In this document: positions 1-6,888 of the stretch, one piece after another
How positions within the stretch are numbered: the stretch's first letter is position 1
Layout: the number at the start of each line of letters is the position of its first letter
Notes under the pieces: model-generated
The model's input: the letters and a program-made list of their open reading frames with translations, nothing else
Database searches by the model: none
What the model was told of the DNA's origin: nothing
Made by a program: the position numbers and the translations under genes
NCBI GenBank assembly: GCA_013695245.1
Contig: JACDAW010000095.1
Span: forward strand, 1 to 7,302
Length of the DNA stretch: 7,302 nt
Source of the DNA: Pyrinomonadaceae bacterium
GTDB lineage: Bacteria > Acidobacteriota > Blastocatellia > Pyrinomonadales > Pyrinomonadaceae
Reading direction: 5' to 3'

Positions 1-1
1 C

Positions 2-3000
2 TCAAACACAATCGAAGAAGTGCGCATTGACAATCTGCCGATCAACGAACGCAGCGCGACCGGATTCGCTTTAACTCTTTCCACCGTTGGGCGCGACAAC
101 GGCCGCCCCGTCGGGCCTGCGCCAACGTCTGGCTTAAACATCGGCGGTCAACGCGGGCGCTCGACGCTCGTTCAAGTTGACGGCGCGGACAACACGGACA
201 ATTCCATTAACGCTTCTCGCTCGACCGTAAGCCAAGAAGCCGTGCAAGAGTTTCAGGTTGCAACCAACTCTTATGCGCCGGAGTTCGGGCGCGCGACCGG
301 AGGCATCGTCAACGTGGTGACGAAGGGCGGCACAAACGATGTTCGCGGCAACATCTTCGGCTTTCTACGCAACAAGCGTTTTCAAGCGAACAACGCCTTC
401 GCTCCCGTAGATTTCTTACGCTCACAGGGCGAATCGAAAGCTCCGTTTACGCGCGCGCAATACGGCGCAACCTTAGGTGGCCCGATTGTGCGCGACCGCA
501 CGTTTTTCTTCGCCGCCTTCGAGCAGCGCCGTCGCCAGGAATCAGGATTCTTCACTTCGACTGTGGGGAGAGGATTAACATCCAGTCTCGCCGTCGGCCC
601 TGGAACGCCGTTTCCGTTTCTCCCGTTCCCGCAAAATTTCACTAACCTTACATCGCAGCAGACTGCTTTTATCACAGGCGAATTTGGACGCGCCGCGCCA
701 CTCTTAACCAATGCCGATCCGGCCATACGTCTGCAAGGACAGGGCATTCTTTCTGCTGCTCTCACCTACGCAACGTTTGCGTCTTCAGGAGGGCAGATCG
801 CCTTAAACGGCAGAAGCACTTTAATCAGTCCCGGCGGTGCGATTACGGCTGGCACGCCCATCGGCGCGCGCTTCTTTATCTCCGGCGCGCCTGTGCCGTT
901 GACGACGAACGAGAACGGGCAACTGATCGCCTTCCGCCCGCTTTCACAGTTGTCACAAATTTTTCCGATCTCTGAAGCGACAACGTTTTTCTCATTGCGC
1001 GGTGATCACCGGATTAACGACGCTAATCAACTCACGATGCGTTTCAGCTACAATCCCAGCGATCTCAACGGAATTCAAGACGAATCGCAGAATCAGACTC
1101 TTGGTCAAAACGACGTTTCACGCACCGGCATTCAAACCCTACGCGATACGTCTTTCGTCACGACGCTCACCTCAACGCTCTCAAACTCAGTGATCAACGA
1201 GGCGCGCTTCAATTTCGGACGACGCCGGGCGACGTTTGATTCGCAAGTCCCCGGCGCGGCGTTGCAAATCTCCGGCACCGCCTTCATTGGCTCAAATCCT
1301 TTCTCACCCGTTGATCGCACCGAGAAGCGATTTCAATTCACCGACAATGTCAACTATCTTTACGGCAACCATACATTCAAGTTCGGCGCGGACGTTAATT
1401 TCATCAACGTTGACGCGCGCTTTGACTTAAACTTTCCCGGACTCTTCAACTTCGGCGAACTTCCTGCAAGCACGCTTGCCGCTGGCTTCATCACCGGACT
1501 GCCAATCACCGCTCCGTCTCTGACGCCCGTGCAATCTTACGGACTCGGCGTGCCCGGCGTCTTCATTCAAGGCTTCGGCGATCCGAACAGCTCCTTGAAG
1601 AATCGCCCGCTCGCCTTCTTCGCGCAGGATTCGTGGAAAGCGCGACAGAATCTAACGATTAACTACGGCATCCGCTACGACGTTGAACTGACGCAAACCA
1701 TCCCGACGATTCCGTTTACCGATCCGCTTTCCGGTATCGCGCTTACGGCGGCTGACTTGCAAGCGGCGCAAGATGCGGGCGGCGTGCAGCAAGGATTCCC
1801 GCGCGATAAAAATAATTTCGCCCCGCGCGTCGGCGCAGCGTGGGACATCACGAACGACGGTAAAACAGTTCTGCGCGCCGCTTACGGAATCTTCTTCGAT
1901 CACCCGCTTCTCGCCGTTGCCTTCAACTCGGACATCGCTGACGGAGCGCAACAACAGCAATTCACTTCCGTCATACCGGGCAGCCCCGATCCACGCGCTT
2001 CGCTCAACATCGTGCAGATTTTCCAAGGCACAGTCGTTCCCGGAGTAACGCCCGGAGTCGCGCGCAGCGCACAGTATCAAAACGGGCAACTGCGCTTTAA
2101 CGACCAAACATTTCCCGGCTTCGGCCCGATCTTGCCGTTCACGCTCGCGGTTGACAAAAATTTTGAATACGCTTACGCCAATCAAGCGAACATCGGCATT
2201 GAACGGCAGTTGACGAAAGATATGTCGTTTTCGGCGAACTACATTTTCGTTGGCGCGCATCATCTTCCGCACCCGCGCGATGTCAACGCTTCGCGCGTTG
2301 ATCTGCTTGTCGAAAATTTCCGCCGCTTCGCCGGGCGCGCACCGCTCAGCTACGGCGAAGCCGCTCTGTTTCAACTTCCAACCGTGAGCAGCGCCGCGTT
2401 CACCGTCCGTGTTCCCGGACTCGTCGTCGTCAACAATGCGACGGGCGCGGTCGTTGTCAGCCCGCTCGCGGCTAATTTCTTTCGTCCGAGCGCGCCAAAC
2501 TATTTCTTCGTGCAGAGCATCACGGGCGGACTCGTCACACCCGCTGCCTTCAACGCCGCGCTTGCAGGAAGCCTTCGCACGCCCGGAACTATCTCGCCCT
2601 TTGGCGACGTGAGCGCACAAGTCTCCGACGGTAACTCCAATTACAACGCCGGAGTTTTTGAACTCAAAAAACGCTTCTCGCGCAACTTCCAATTCCTAGC
2701 TTCCTACACTTGGTCGCACTCGATTGATGATTCGAGCGATCTGCAAACGCTTTTAAAGCCGCAAGACAACAACAACTTCCGCGCCGAACGCAGCGACTCG
2801 CTTTTCGATCAACGCCACCGCTTCGTCTTTAGCGGCGTCGTCGTCTCGCCCGCCGAATGGCGCGGTTCGGATAGTTTGCTTCGTCGCGTCTTTTCAAACT
2901 TTACGGTCGCGCCGATCATCGAATTCTCTTCGGGTCGCCCGTTCAATATCATCACGGGCACGGATACCAACGCCGACCAGCAAAGCTCGAACGACCGCCC

Positions 3001-3322
3001 GAACGTCGCGGCGGACGGCTCGCTTGTGCTGCCCTCGTTCTTACAAAGCGGAAATCTTCCGCGCAATCGCGGCATCACGCACGGCTACGCCTCGGTTGAC
3101 TTGCGCCTCACGCGCAACATCCGCTTCGGCGAGCGTTTTAACTTGGAAGTGATCGCAGAAGGCTTTAATCTCTTTAATCGCTTTAACGAAGCGGCCGCGT
3201 CGCCGTTCTTCACGGATGCAAATGCCTTCGGAGAACGCGATGGCGGCGGACGTTACTACAGCCGCCCGACGGCCGCCTTCGACCCGCGACAATTTCAGTT
3301 CGGTTTGAAGCTGAACTTCTAA
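2..3322 (+). CDS. Oar-like TonB-dependent outer-membrane receptor, 5' end truncated by the window
   Basis: The frame is open from base 2 to the TAA at 3320-3322, giving about 1,106 residues. The GTG at 20 is not a credible start, because the plug-domain sequence (NTIEEVRIDNLPINER) already runs through it. The plug follows: VDGADN near 175-192, and EFQVATNSYAPEFGRATGG then VNVVTKGGTN over 250-337, which is the pattern of Oar/CarboxypepD_reg-type receptors. The rest is a long beta-barrel with family landmarks: AQDSWKARQNLTINYGIRYD near 1620-1680, NFAPRVGAAWD near 1816, the stretch around SYTWSHSIDDSSD near 2702, and DQRHRFVFSG near 2807. It ends in QFGLKLNF, with the C-terminal Phe typical of outer-membrane barrels recognised by the BAM machinery. 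Family members of this class usually carry an N-terminal signal peptide and a carboxypeptidase-regulatory-like domain, which would lie upstream of the window. These receptors sit in the outer membrane and are powered by TonB-ExbBD; the substrate cannot be told from sequence. No frameshift is visible. Confidence 0.95.
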   Translation, partial: SNTIEEVRIDNLPINERSATGFALTLSTVGRDNGRPVGPAPTSGLNIGGQRGRSTLVQVDGADNTDNSINASRSTVSQEAVQEFQVATNSYAPEFGRATGGIVNVVTKGGTNDVRGNIFGFLRNKRFQANNAFAPVDFLRSQGESKAPFTRAQYGATLGGPIVRDRTFFFAAFEQRRRQESGFFTSTVGRGLTSSLAVGPGTPFPFLPFPQNFTNLTSQQTAFITGEFGRAAPLLTNADPAIRLQGQGILSAALTYATFASSGGQIALNGRSTLISPGGAITAGTPIGARFFISGAPVPLTTNENGQLIAFRPLSQLSQIFPISEATTFFSLRGDHRINDANQLTMRFSYNPSDLNGIQDESQNQTLGQNDVSRTGIQTLRDTSFVTTLTSTLSNSVINEARFNFGRRRATFDSQVPGAALQISGTAFIGSNPFSPVDRTEKRFQFTDNVNYLYGNHTFKFGADVNFINVDARFDLNFPGLFNFGELPASTLAAGFITGLPITAPSLTPVQSYGLGVPGVFIQGFGDPNSSLKNRPLAFFAQDSWKARQNLTINYGIRYDVELTQTIPTIPFTDPLSGIALTAADLQAAQDAGGVQQGFPRDKNNFAPRVGAAWDITNDGKTVLRAAYGIFFDHPLLAVAFNSDIADGAQQQQFTSVIPGSPDPRASLNIVQIFQGTVVPGVTPGVARSAQYQNGQLRFNDQTFPGFGPILPFTLAVDKNFEYAYANQANIGIERQLTKDMSFSANYIFVGAHHLPHPRDVNASRVDLLVENFRRFAGRAPLSYGEAALFQLPTVSSAAFTVRVPGLVVVNNATGAVVVSPLAANFFRPSAPNYFFVQSITGGLVTPAAFNAALAGSLRTPGTISPFGDVSAQVSDGNSNYNAGVFELKKRFSRNFQFLASYTWSHSIDDSSDLQTLLKPQDNNNFRAERSDSLFDQRHRFVFSGVVVSPAEWRGSDSLLRRVFSNFTVAPIIEFSSGRPFNIITGTDTNADQQSSNDRPNVAADGSLVLPSFLQSGNLPRNRGITHGYASVDLRLTRNIRFGERFNLEVIAEGFNLFNRFNEAAASPFFTDANAFGERDGGGRYYSRPTAAFDPRQFQFGLKLNF

Positions 3323-3343
3323 GAGCGGTTTTCGATTGAACGC

Positions 3344-3441
3344 AAGGAGAAGTAAAAGAGCCGCAGATAAACGCGGATGGGCGCGGATTAAAAATCTATT
3401 CTTATCCGCGACGATCTGCGTCCATCTGCGGCTTCTCCTTA
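3344..3441. repeat. Converging inverted repeat made of CGCRGATNNN decamers
   Basis: Three contiguous decamers tile 3362-3391 on the + strand: CGCAGATAAA, CGCGGATGGG, CGCGGATTAA. Three more tile 3401-3430 on the - strand: CGCAGATGGA, CGCAGATCGT, CGCGGATAAG. The arms 3360-3391 and 3401-3432 match at 25 of 32 positions around a 9-base centre (3392-3400). An outer 9-bp arm, AAGGAGAAG at 3344-3352 and its complement at 3432-3440, extends the pairing, with a 7-base insertion (TAAAAGA) on the left side only. There is no open reading frame of note and no second copy in the window. From memory, palindromic repeats rich in ATCTGCG/CGCAGAT are dispersed in intergenic regions of several environmental bacterial phyla including Acidobacteriota. 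Whether this is a mobile REP-like unit, an RNA structure at the receptor's 3' end, or a protein-binding array is not decided by the sequence. Confidence 0.85.
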
Positions 3442-3483
3442 CATTCATTTGAATCTGCTCTAAGAGCAACATTAAACGGAGCG

Positions 3484-3526
3484 AGCGTCCCGCACGAGTA
3501 AATTTTGCGGGGCGCTTCTTTTATTT
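3484..3526 (+). terminator. Rho-independent terminator downstream of the receptor gene
   Basis: AGCGTCCCGCA (3484-3494) pairs with TGCGGGGCGCT (3506-3516) over 11 bp, with a single T-G wobble and an 11-base loop. It is followed at once by the T-rich tract TCTTTTATTT (3517-3526). Stem strength and tract make this a strong + strand intrinsic terminator. It lies about 160 bases after the receptor stop, so the receptor mRNA would include the decamer palindrome. The - strand side has only a weak T-run, so bidirectional use is less likely. Confidence 0.85.
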
Positions 3527-3551
3527 GCCTTTCTTCAGAGACGTAGGCAAA
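3524..3551. repeat. 7-bp perfect inverted repeat after the terminator
   Basis: TTTGCCT (3524-3530) and AGGCAAA (3545-3551) are perfect complements separated by 14 bases. It overlaps the end of the terminator's T-tract and lies about 100 bases before the TPR start. It could be an operator or a weak RNA hairpin, but an arm of this length can also arise by chance. Confidence 0.4.
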
Positions 3552-3642
3552 CCCATCGCGCTTGACGAAGCATCGCACTCGCAAGCGGCCGGGATTATAT
3601 TCTGCGCTGCTGATTCATTTACGCTTGATGGCGATGTGTAAT

Positions 3643-3647
3643 GGTGA
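3643..3647 (+). promoter_or_regulatory. Candidate ribosome binding site for the TPR gene
   Basis: GGTGA lies 7 bases upstream of the ATG at 3655. It is a partial Shine-Dalgarno match at good spacing and supports this ATG over the in-frame TTG at 3562 and the ATGs at 3628 and 3634, which do not start a signal peptide directly. Confidence 0.5.
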
Positions 3648-3654
3648 ATTGTTT

Positions 3655-4917
3655 ATGACGCGCAAAATTTTACTGCTTCTTATCTTCTGCGTGGCAATAT
3701 TCTTGTTCTCTGTTTCTTTGAGTTTCGCCCAATCAGGAGCGACGCGCCCGCGTCGTGTGACGCCTGCGCCGCCACCTGTTTCAAACGATTCATCCTCAAC
3801 GGAAAGCGGCTCACAAAACGAAACGCCTTTAGCCATATCCAATGAAGCGAACGCTGCGAACAACAATTCAAATTCGTCCGTCGCGTCAAATCCATCCAAC
3901 ACGATTAACTCAACAAGCACCGCTAACGCTTACGCATTGCTGCAACGCAAGCAATACGAAGCGGCCTTGAAGGAAGCAGGAAGCATTGCTGCAAACGATC
4001 CGAACAACGCGGAAGCGTGGAAGATCAAAGGTTTCGCCGAGTTGAGTTTGAATAAGTTCGCTGATGCGTCTCTGTCGCTCGAACGCGCTCTGGGATTACA
4101 ACGCGCTAGGGCTGAGGAAGACCCGAATACGGTTGACGCGCTCGCGCAAGCTCTCGTGCGTAATGAAAAGTTTGATGAAGCTTTGCCGTTGCTCGTCGCC
4201 GCCACGTCGCGCGCCGGATCGCCGCCTGATGCAGCAATGCTTTTCTATCGCGGGCTTGCCGAATACCGCACAGGCAAAAAAGCAGAAGCCGAAAAATCTT
4301 TGGAGGCAAGCGTAAAAGCGAATCCCAAAAACGCCTTCGCGCTTTTTTATCTCGGCCGCATCGCATACGAAGCCGAACAACTTGACCGTGCGATTGCTTG
4401 GCTTAATCGCGCGACGCTCGCTGATAATCGCATCAGTGAAGCGTGGGCGTTGCTCGCCTACTCTTATCTGCGCCGCGCATCAACACAGGAAGGCTCGCGT
4501 GCGCGTGCCGATAATCTAAACGCCGTGCGCGCTGGCGAAAATCTGTTTCGCGTTAAGCCTGACGAAAGCTCGGCAGTTCTCTACGCACAGGCTTTGATTC
4601 GCGCGGAGCAACTTGCCCGCGCCGCGACAGTGCTCGAACGCTTTGCCGCAAACGAAGCGGCGCAAGGCACGACGCTTTTCCTGCTCGGTTCGATTTATTC
4701 ACGAACTAAAAATTATCCCAAGTCAATCGCCGCGCTCGAACGCGCAGTGGCTAAGACGCCGGAAGATGCGAACATCTACCGCGAACTCGGTTACGTCTAT
4801 GAAGTCTCGAAGCAATATAAAAAAGCTCTCGTCGCTTACGAGCGGGGCAGCGAACTTGCGCCGGACGATGCGACGCTCAAAGAATCAATCGAGCGCGTGC
4901 GCCCTTACGCGAGGTGA
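3655..4917 (+). CDS. Exported tetratricopeptide-repeat (TPR) protein
   Basis: A 420-residue protein is read from the ATG at 3655. This start puts a classic signal peptide at the N-terminus: basic MTRK, a hydrophobic core over residues 5-24, and a likely signal peptidase I site after SFA (25/26). There is no lipobox. Residues 26-91 form a low-complexity Pro then Asn/Ser/Thr-rich linker. From about residue 92 to the C-terminus the protein is a helical array of TPR units. Clear copies include the one beginning AWKIKGFAELSLNKFADA, one around LFYRGLAEYRTGKKAEAE, one around ALFYLGRIAYEAEQLDRAIA, residues 339-371 (FLLGSIYSRTKNYPKSIA) and 372-405 (YRELGYVYEVSKQYKKAL). These show the small/aromatic spacing and the terminal Pro-Asp/Asn of the motif. 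TPR arrays bind partner proteins; the partner is unknown. The likely location is the periplasm, with the linker perhaps tethering or spacing the array. No enzyme domain is visible. Confidence 0.9.
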   Translation: MTRKILLLLIFCVAIFLFSVSLSFAQSGATRPRRVTPAPPPVSNDSSSTESGSQNETPLAISNEANAANNNSNSSVASNPSNTINSTSTANAYALLQRKQYEAALKEAGSIAANDPNNAEAWKIKGFAELSLNKFADASLSLERALGLQRARAEEDPNTVDALAQALVRNEKFDEALPLLVAATSRAGSPPDAAMLFYRGLAEYRTGKKAEAEKSLEASVKANPKNAFALFYLGRIAYEAEQLDRAIAWLNRATLADNRISEAWALLAYSYLRRASTQEGSRARADNLNAVRAGENLFRVKPDESSAVLYAQALIRAEQLARAATVLERFAANEAAQGTTLFLLGSIYSRTKNYPKSIAALERAVAKTPEDANIYRELGYVYEVSKQYKKALVAYERGSELAPDDATLKESIERVRPYAR

Positions 4918-5022
4918 GCGACAAGGGCAGTTGAAGTGTTTGGGCGGTTGTTTTGAAATTCATCATCTGAAATCTCAAAACCAGTATTTCAAACTTTCTC
5001 CACCGCTTTCACCCGCCCGATC

Positions 5023-5051
5023 TTGAATCCTTGCCGCGCACGCGGTAGCAT
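5023..5051 (+). promoter_or_regulatory. Candidate sigma70-type promoter giving a leaderless mRNA
   Basis: TTGAAT (5023-5028) and TAGCAT (5046-5051) are separated by exactly 17 bases and each matches 4 of 6 consensus positions (TTGACA, TATAAT). Transcription would be expected to start near 5058-5059, which is the ATG of the downstream gene. That ATG has no Shine-Dalgarno sequence upstream, as expected for a leaderless start. The TTG that opens the longer reading frame at 5023 is then the -35 box, not a start codon. Confidence 0.45.
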
Positions 5052-5058
5052 CCTGCGC

Positions 5059-5577
5059 ATGAACATTTCAAATTCTTCGCCACCGAAACGATTCATGGTC
5101 AGCGCCGCGCTCTTCTGCTTGTTAAGCTTGAGCGCCGGACAGGGAAGCGCGCTACTGGCGGCTTCGTGGAGCAACATCGAGCCTTTGCGCTCGCGCCGCG
5201 CGGACGTTGAGCGTCAATTGGGGCGCCCGCTTGCGGATCAACCGGGCGAGACGGGCACGCTGCGTTTTCGCGTCGTGGGCGGCACGGTCACGGTCAGTTT
5301 CGTGACGGCTAAATTCGTGCAAACGAAAAAGCTCGACCCCGCGCTTGAGGGCACGGTATTGACGATTGTGCTGCAACATGAAAACGCTTCCGACACGCCC
5401 GAATCTTTGAATCTTACGAACGATTCCAAATTCGCGCGCGAAGCGAAAGGCGATGTCGTCGGCTACACCAACGCGCGTGATGGACTCGCTTACACGTTCA
5501 TCGGCGGCAAGCTGAAGACAAGCTACTACGCCGCTTCGGCCGCGCAGTTATCGCGCGCGCAGTCGAAAGCCAAGTGA
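5059..5577 (+). CDS. Small secreted protein of unknown function
   Basis: A 172-residue protein is read from the ATG at 5059. The frame opens at TTG 5023, but that extension (NPCRARGSILR) spoils the signal peptide. An ATG at 5095 (residue 13) is a second option. Residues 1-34 look like a signal peptide: KR at 10-11, a hydrophobic stretch 14-26, and Ala-rich cleavage options after GSA (31) or LLA (34). The mature part begins near SWSNIEPLRSRRADVERQLG, then alternates short strands (LRFRVVGGTVTVSFV, GTVLTIVLQ) and ends in a charged tail. It has no cysteine and no catalytic motif I recognise. The core W-x-x-I-x-P-L-x-S-x-R-x-DVER-x-LG-x-P recalls secreted hypothetical proteins of Acidobacteriota. 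The helix plus LG-x-P followed by a strand is also loosely like BamE/SmpA-type folds. Both resemblances are from memory. It ends 40 bases before the NurA-domain gene. Confidence 0.75.
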   Translation: MNISNSSPPKRFMVSAALFCLLSLSAGQGSALLAASWSNIEPLRSRRADVERQLGRPLADQPGETGTLRFRVVGGTVTVSFVTAKFVQTKKLDPALEGTVLTIVLQHENASDTPESLNLTNDSKFAREAKGDVVGYTNARDGLAYTFIGGKLKTSYYAASAAQLSRAQSKAK

Positions 5578-5617
5578 TGGCATTTACCTGAACGAGTCAA
5601 GTTGATCTTTCGCTTCT

Positions 5618-6829
5618 ATGTTGTATCGCCATCATTTAGCATCGGCGCTTGATGCGCGGCGCGCTGACTTCGTGCGGTTCGAGCGCGATTGGCAGGCGGA
5701 GGCGCGCTGTTACGTTGAGCATTTGCGTGCGCTTGGGAGTCGAAGCCATGAGGATGTAAGACGCGCGGCGCTTGCCATCATGAAAAGTCCGGGCGCGTTA
5801 CCCTCTGCGGAGTTGGACGAACGCAAAGCTGTCGCCGTGCCTTTTGAAAACATCTGGCGTTCGCATGAAGAGGCGCGCAGTTGGGCAATTGAGGTATTGC
5901 AAAATCGCGTGACGTGCGCGGCGGATGGGAGCCAGATTTTGCCGGGCAGAGACATCTCGCTGCCTGTGGCCGCCGTACAAGCGGTCGTGTTTGAAAATCC
6001 GCACACGCGCGCGGGCAGTTACCGGAAAGAGGCGCATTTTGAAGTCGTCGCGCCGGAAGAGTTGTTGGAAGGCGAAGGCGGGCAAGCGCGCGCGGAAGCA
6101 GCCGTTAACTTTCGTCGCTTCCAACTCGAAACGGAATTGCTCGGCGAGTTTTTGAAAAAACACGCGGGTTGGCGCGCGCGCGGCGAGCGCGTTCCGGTCG
6201 CCTTTCTTGACGGCACGCTTCTGATCTCTTACGCGCGGCCGCGCACAAATATTCAAGACAAATACGTCAGCGCGATCATTGATCTCGTGAAACTTTCGCG
6301 CGCGACTGAAGTTCCTCTCATAGGTTATATTGACCGCTCTTACGCGCGAGATATTGTTAACATGCTCGAAACCATTGCGAGCAACCGTTGCCGCGCCGCG
6401 CTTAACGACGCGCAACTTCTACATCATTCATTCGACGGCGCGCCTCCTGCGCTTCACGGTTGGGGCGACCGCACGATCTTCTGCTACGCCTTGCGCGAAG
6501 GCTTAGGCGCGGAGTTCATGGACGAAGAGGGCGAACCGCTCGTCGGCTTCATCTATTTGCAGACGACGGGCGATGCGGCTCCGGCGCGCTTAGATGTTCC
6601 GTCGTGGATTTACGAAGCTGGTCTGCTCGATGAAGTGATGGACGTGGTGAGAGCCGAATGCGTGGTCGGCAACGGTTATCCTTACGCGGTTGAGACGGCG
6701 GACGCAGCGGCGGTGATTACGGCGGCCGACCGTTGGGAATTTTTGCGCGCGGTGCAAGAGTTTGCAAAGAAGCAAGATTTCGCGTTTCATATTTCGCGGA
6801 AGGCGATGAGCAAGAGTCGGAGGCGTTGA
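5618..6829 (+). CDS. NurA-domain nuclease
   Basis: A 403-residue protein. An in-frame TGA at 5603-5605 makes the ATG at 5618 the first possible start; no Shine-Dalgarno sequence precedes it. The NurA pattern is seen as motif I AADGSQI (D103), a candidate acidic ligand in FQLETELL (E171), motif II FLDGTLL (D198), then IGYIDRSYARDIVN (233-248) and the C-terminal NGYPYAVETADAAAVI (352-367). NurA is a manganese-dependent DNA nuclease that, with the HerA ATPase, resects double-strand breaks in archaea and some bacteria. The archaeal active site uses Asp, Glu, Asp, Tyr and His. Here Y354 is kept, but the residue eight positions later, where archaeal proteins have His in an AH motif, is D362. The N-terminal 95 residues are helical and charged. 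No HerA gene lies in the window. Length fits the family. I leave the gene symbol empty because orthology to archaeal nurA is unproven. It would act in the cytoplasm on DNA. Confidence 0.9.
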   Translation: MLYRHHLASALDARRADFVRFERDWQAEARCYVEHLRALGSRSHEDVRRAALAIMKSPGALPSAELDERKAVAVPFENIWRSHEEARSWAIEVLQNRVTCAADGSQILPGRDISLPVAAVQAVVFENPHTRAGSYRKEAHFEVVAPEELLEGEGGQARAEAAVNFRRFQLETELLGEFLKKHAGWRARGERVPVAFLDGTLLISYARPRTNIQDKYVSAIIDLVKLSRATEVPLIGYIDRSYARDIVNMLETIASNRCRAALNDAQLLHHSFDGAPPALHGWGDRTIFCYALREGLGAEFMDEEGEPLVGFIYLQTTGDAAPARLDVPSWIYEAGLLDEVMDVVRAECVVGNGYPYAVETADAAAVITAADRWEFLRAVQEFAKKQDFAFHISRKAMSKSRRR

Positions 6830-6876
6830 AGTGAAGGTGAAAAGATTGAAACAATAACGCACGATTGTGAGCGCAC

Positions 6877-6884
6877 AAAGAAGG
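6877..6884 (+). promoter_or_regulatory. Ribosome binding site for the upstream zinc-ribbon start
   Basis: AAAGAAGG ends 4 bases before the ATG at 6889. It is purine-rich and close to the Shine-Dalgarno consensus, though the spacing is short. Confidence 0.5.
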
Positions 6885-6888
6885 TTTT

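Larger units (their letters stand above)
3323..3654. other. Intergenic region with palindromic decamer element, terminator and hairpin
   Basis: This 332-base gap between the receptor and the TPR gene contains, in order, the decamer inverted repeat (3344-3441), a tiny palindrome TGCTCTAAGAGCA (3456-3468), an intrinsic terminator (3484-3526), a 7-bp hairpin (3524-3551) and the TPR gene's start region. TTG and ATG codons at 3562, 3628 and 3634 are in frame with the TPR gene, but none suits a signal-peptide start as well as the ATG at 3655. Possible -10 hexamers for the TPR gene are TATATT (3596-3601) and TGTAAT (3637-3642, with a weak TTCATT 17 bases upstream). Neither has a convincing -35 box, so I do not annotate a promoter here. 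Confidence 0.7.

Noticed and set aside
1652..2692. Long antisense open frame (346 codons) inside the receptor gene
   Set aside because: It is rich in Arg, Ala and Glu, with no recognisable domain, and lies opposite well-conserved beta-barrel sequence. GC-biased third positions in the + strand gene commonly create such frames.
3562..3654. TTG start at 3562 for the TPR protein, and a TTGACG -35 box at the same place
   Set aside because: The 31-residue extension would bury the signal peptide behind a basic leader, and no Shine-Dalgarno sequence precedes it. No -10 hexamer lies 16-18 bases after TTGACG.
4941..5018. Nested pairing between the TPR and secreted-protein genes: GGGCGG (4942-4947) with CCGCCC (5013-5018), and TTTGAAAT (4952-4959) with ATTTCAAA (4986-4993)
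   Set aside because: The stems are short, the inner loop is 26 bases, and no T-tract follows. It is not a terminator, and chance pairing is a sufficient explanation without covariation data.
4613..5026. Overlapping + strand frame across the end of the TPR gene
   Set aside because: It is a Ser/Arg/Lys-rich out-of-frame shadow of the TPR coding region, with no start signal of its own.
5798..6415. Antisense open frame (205 codons) opposite the NurA-domain gene
   Set aside because: It covers the conserved DGS and DGT motifs on the other strand, and has an Arg/Ala/Phe-rich composition with no domain or ribosome binding site.
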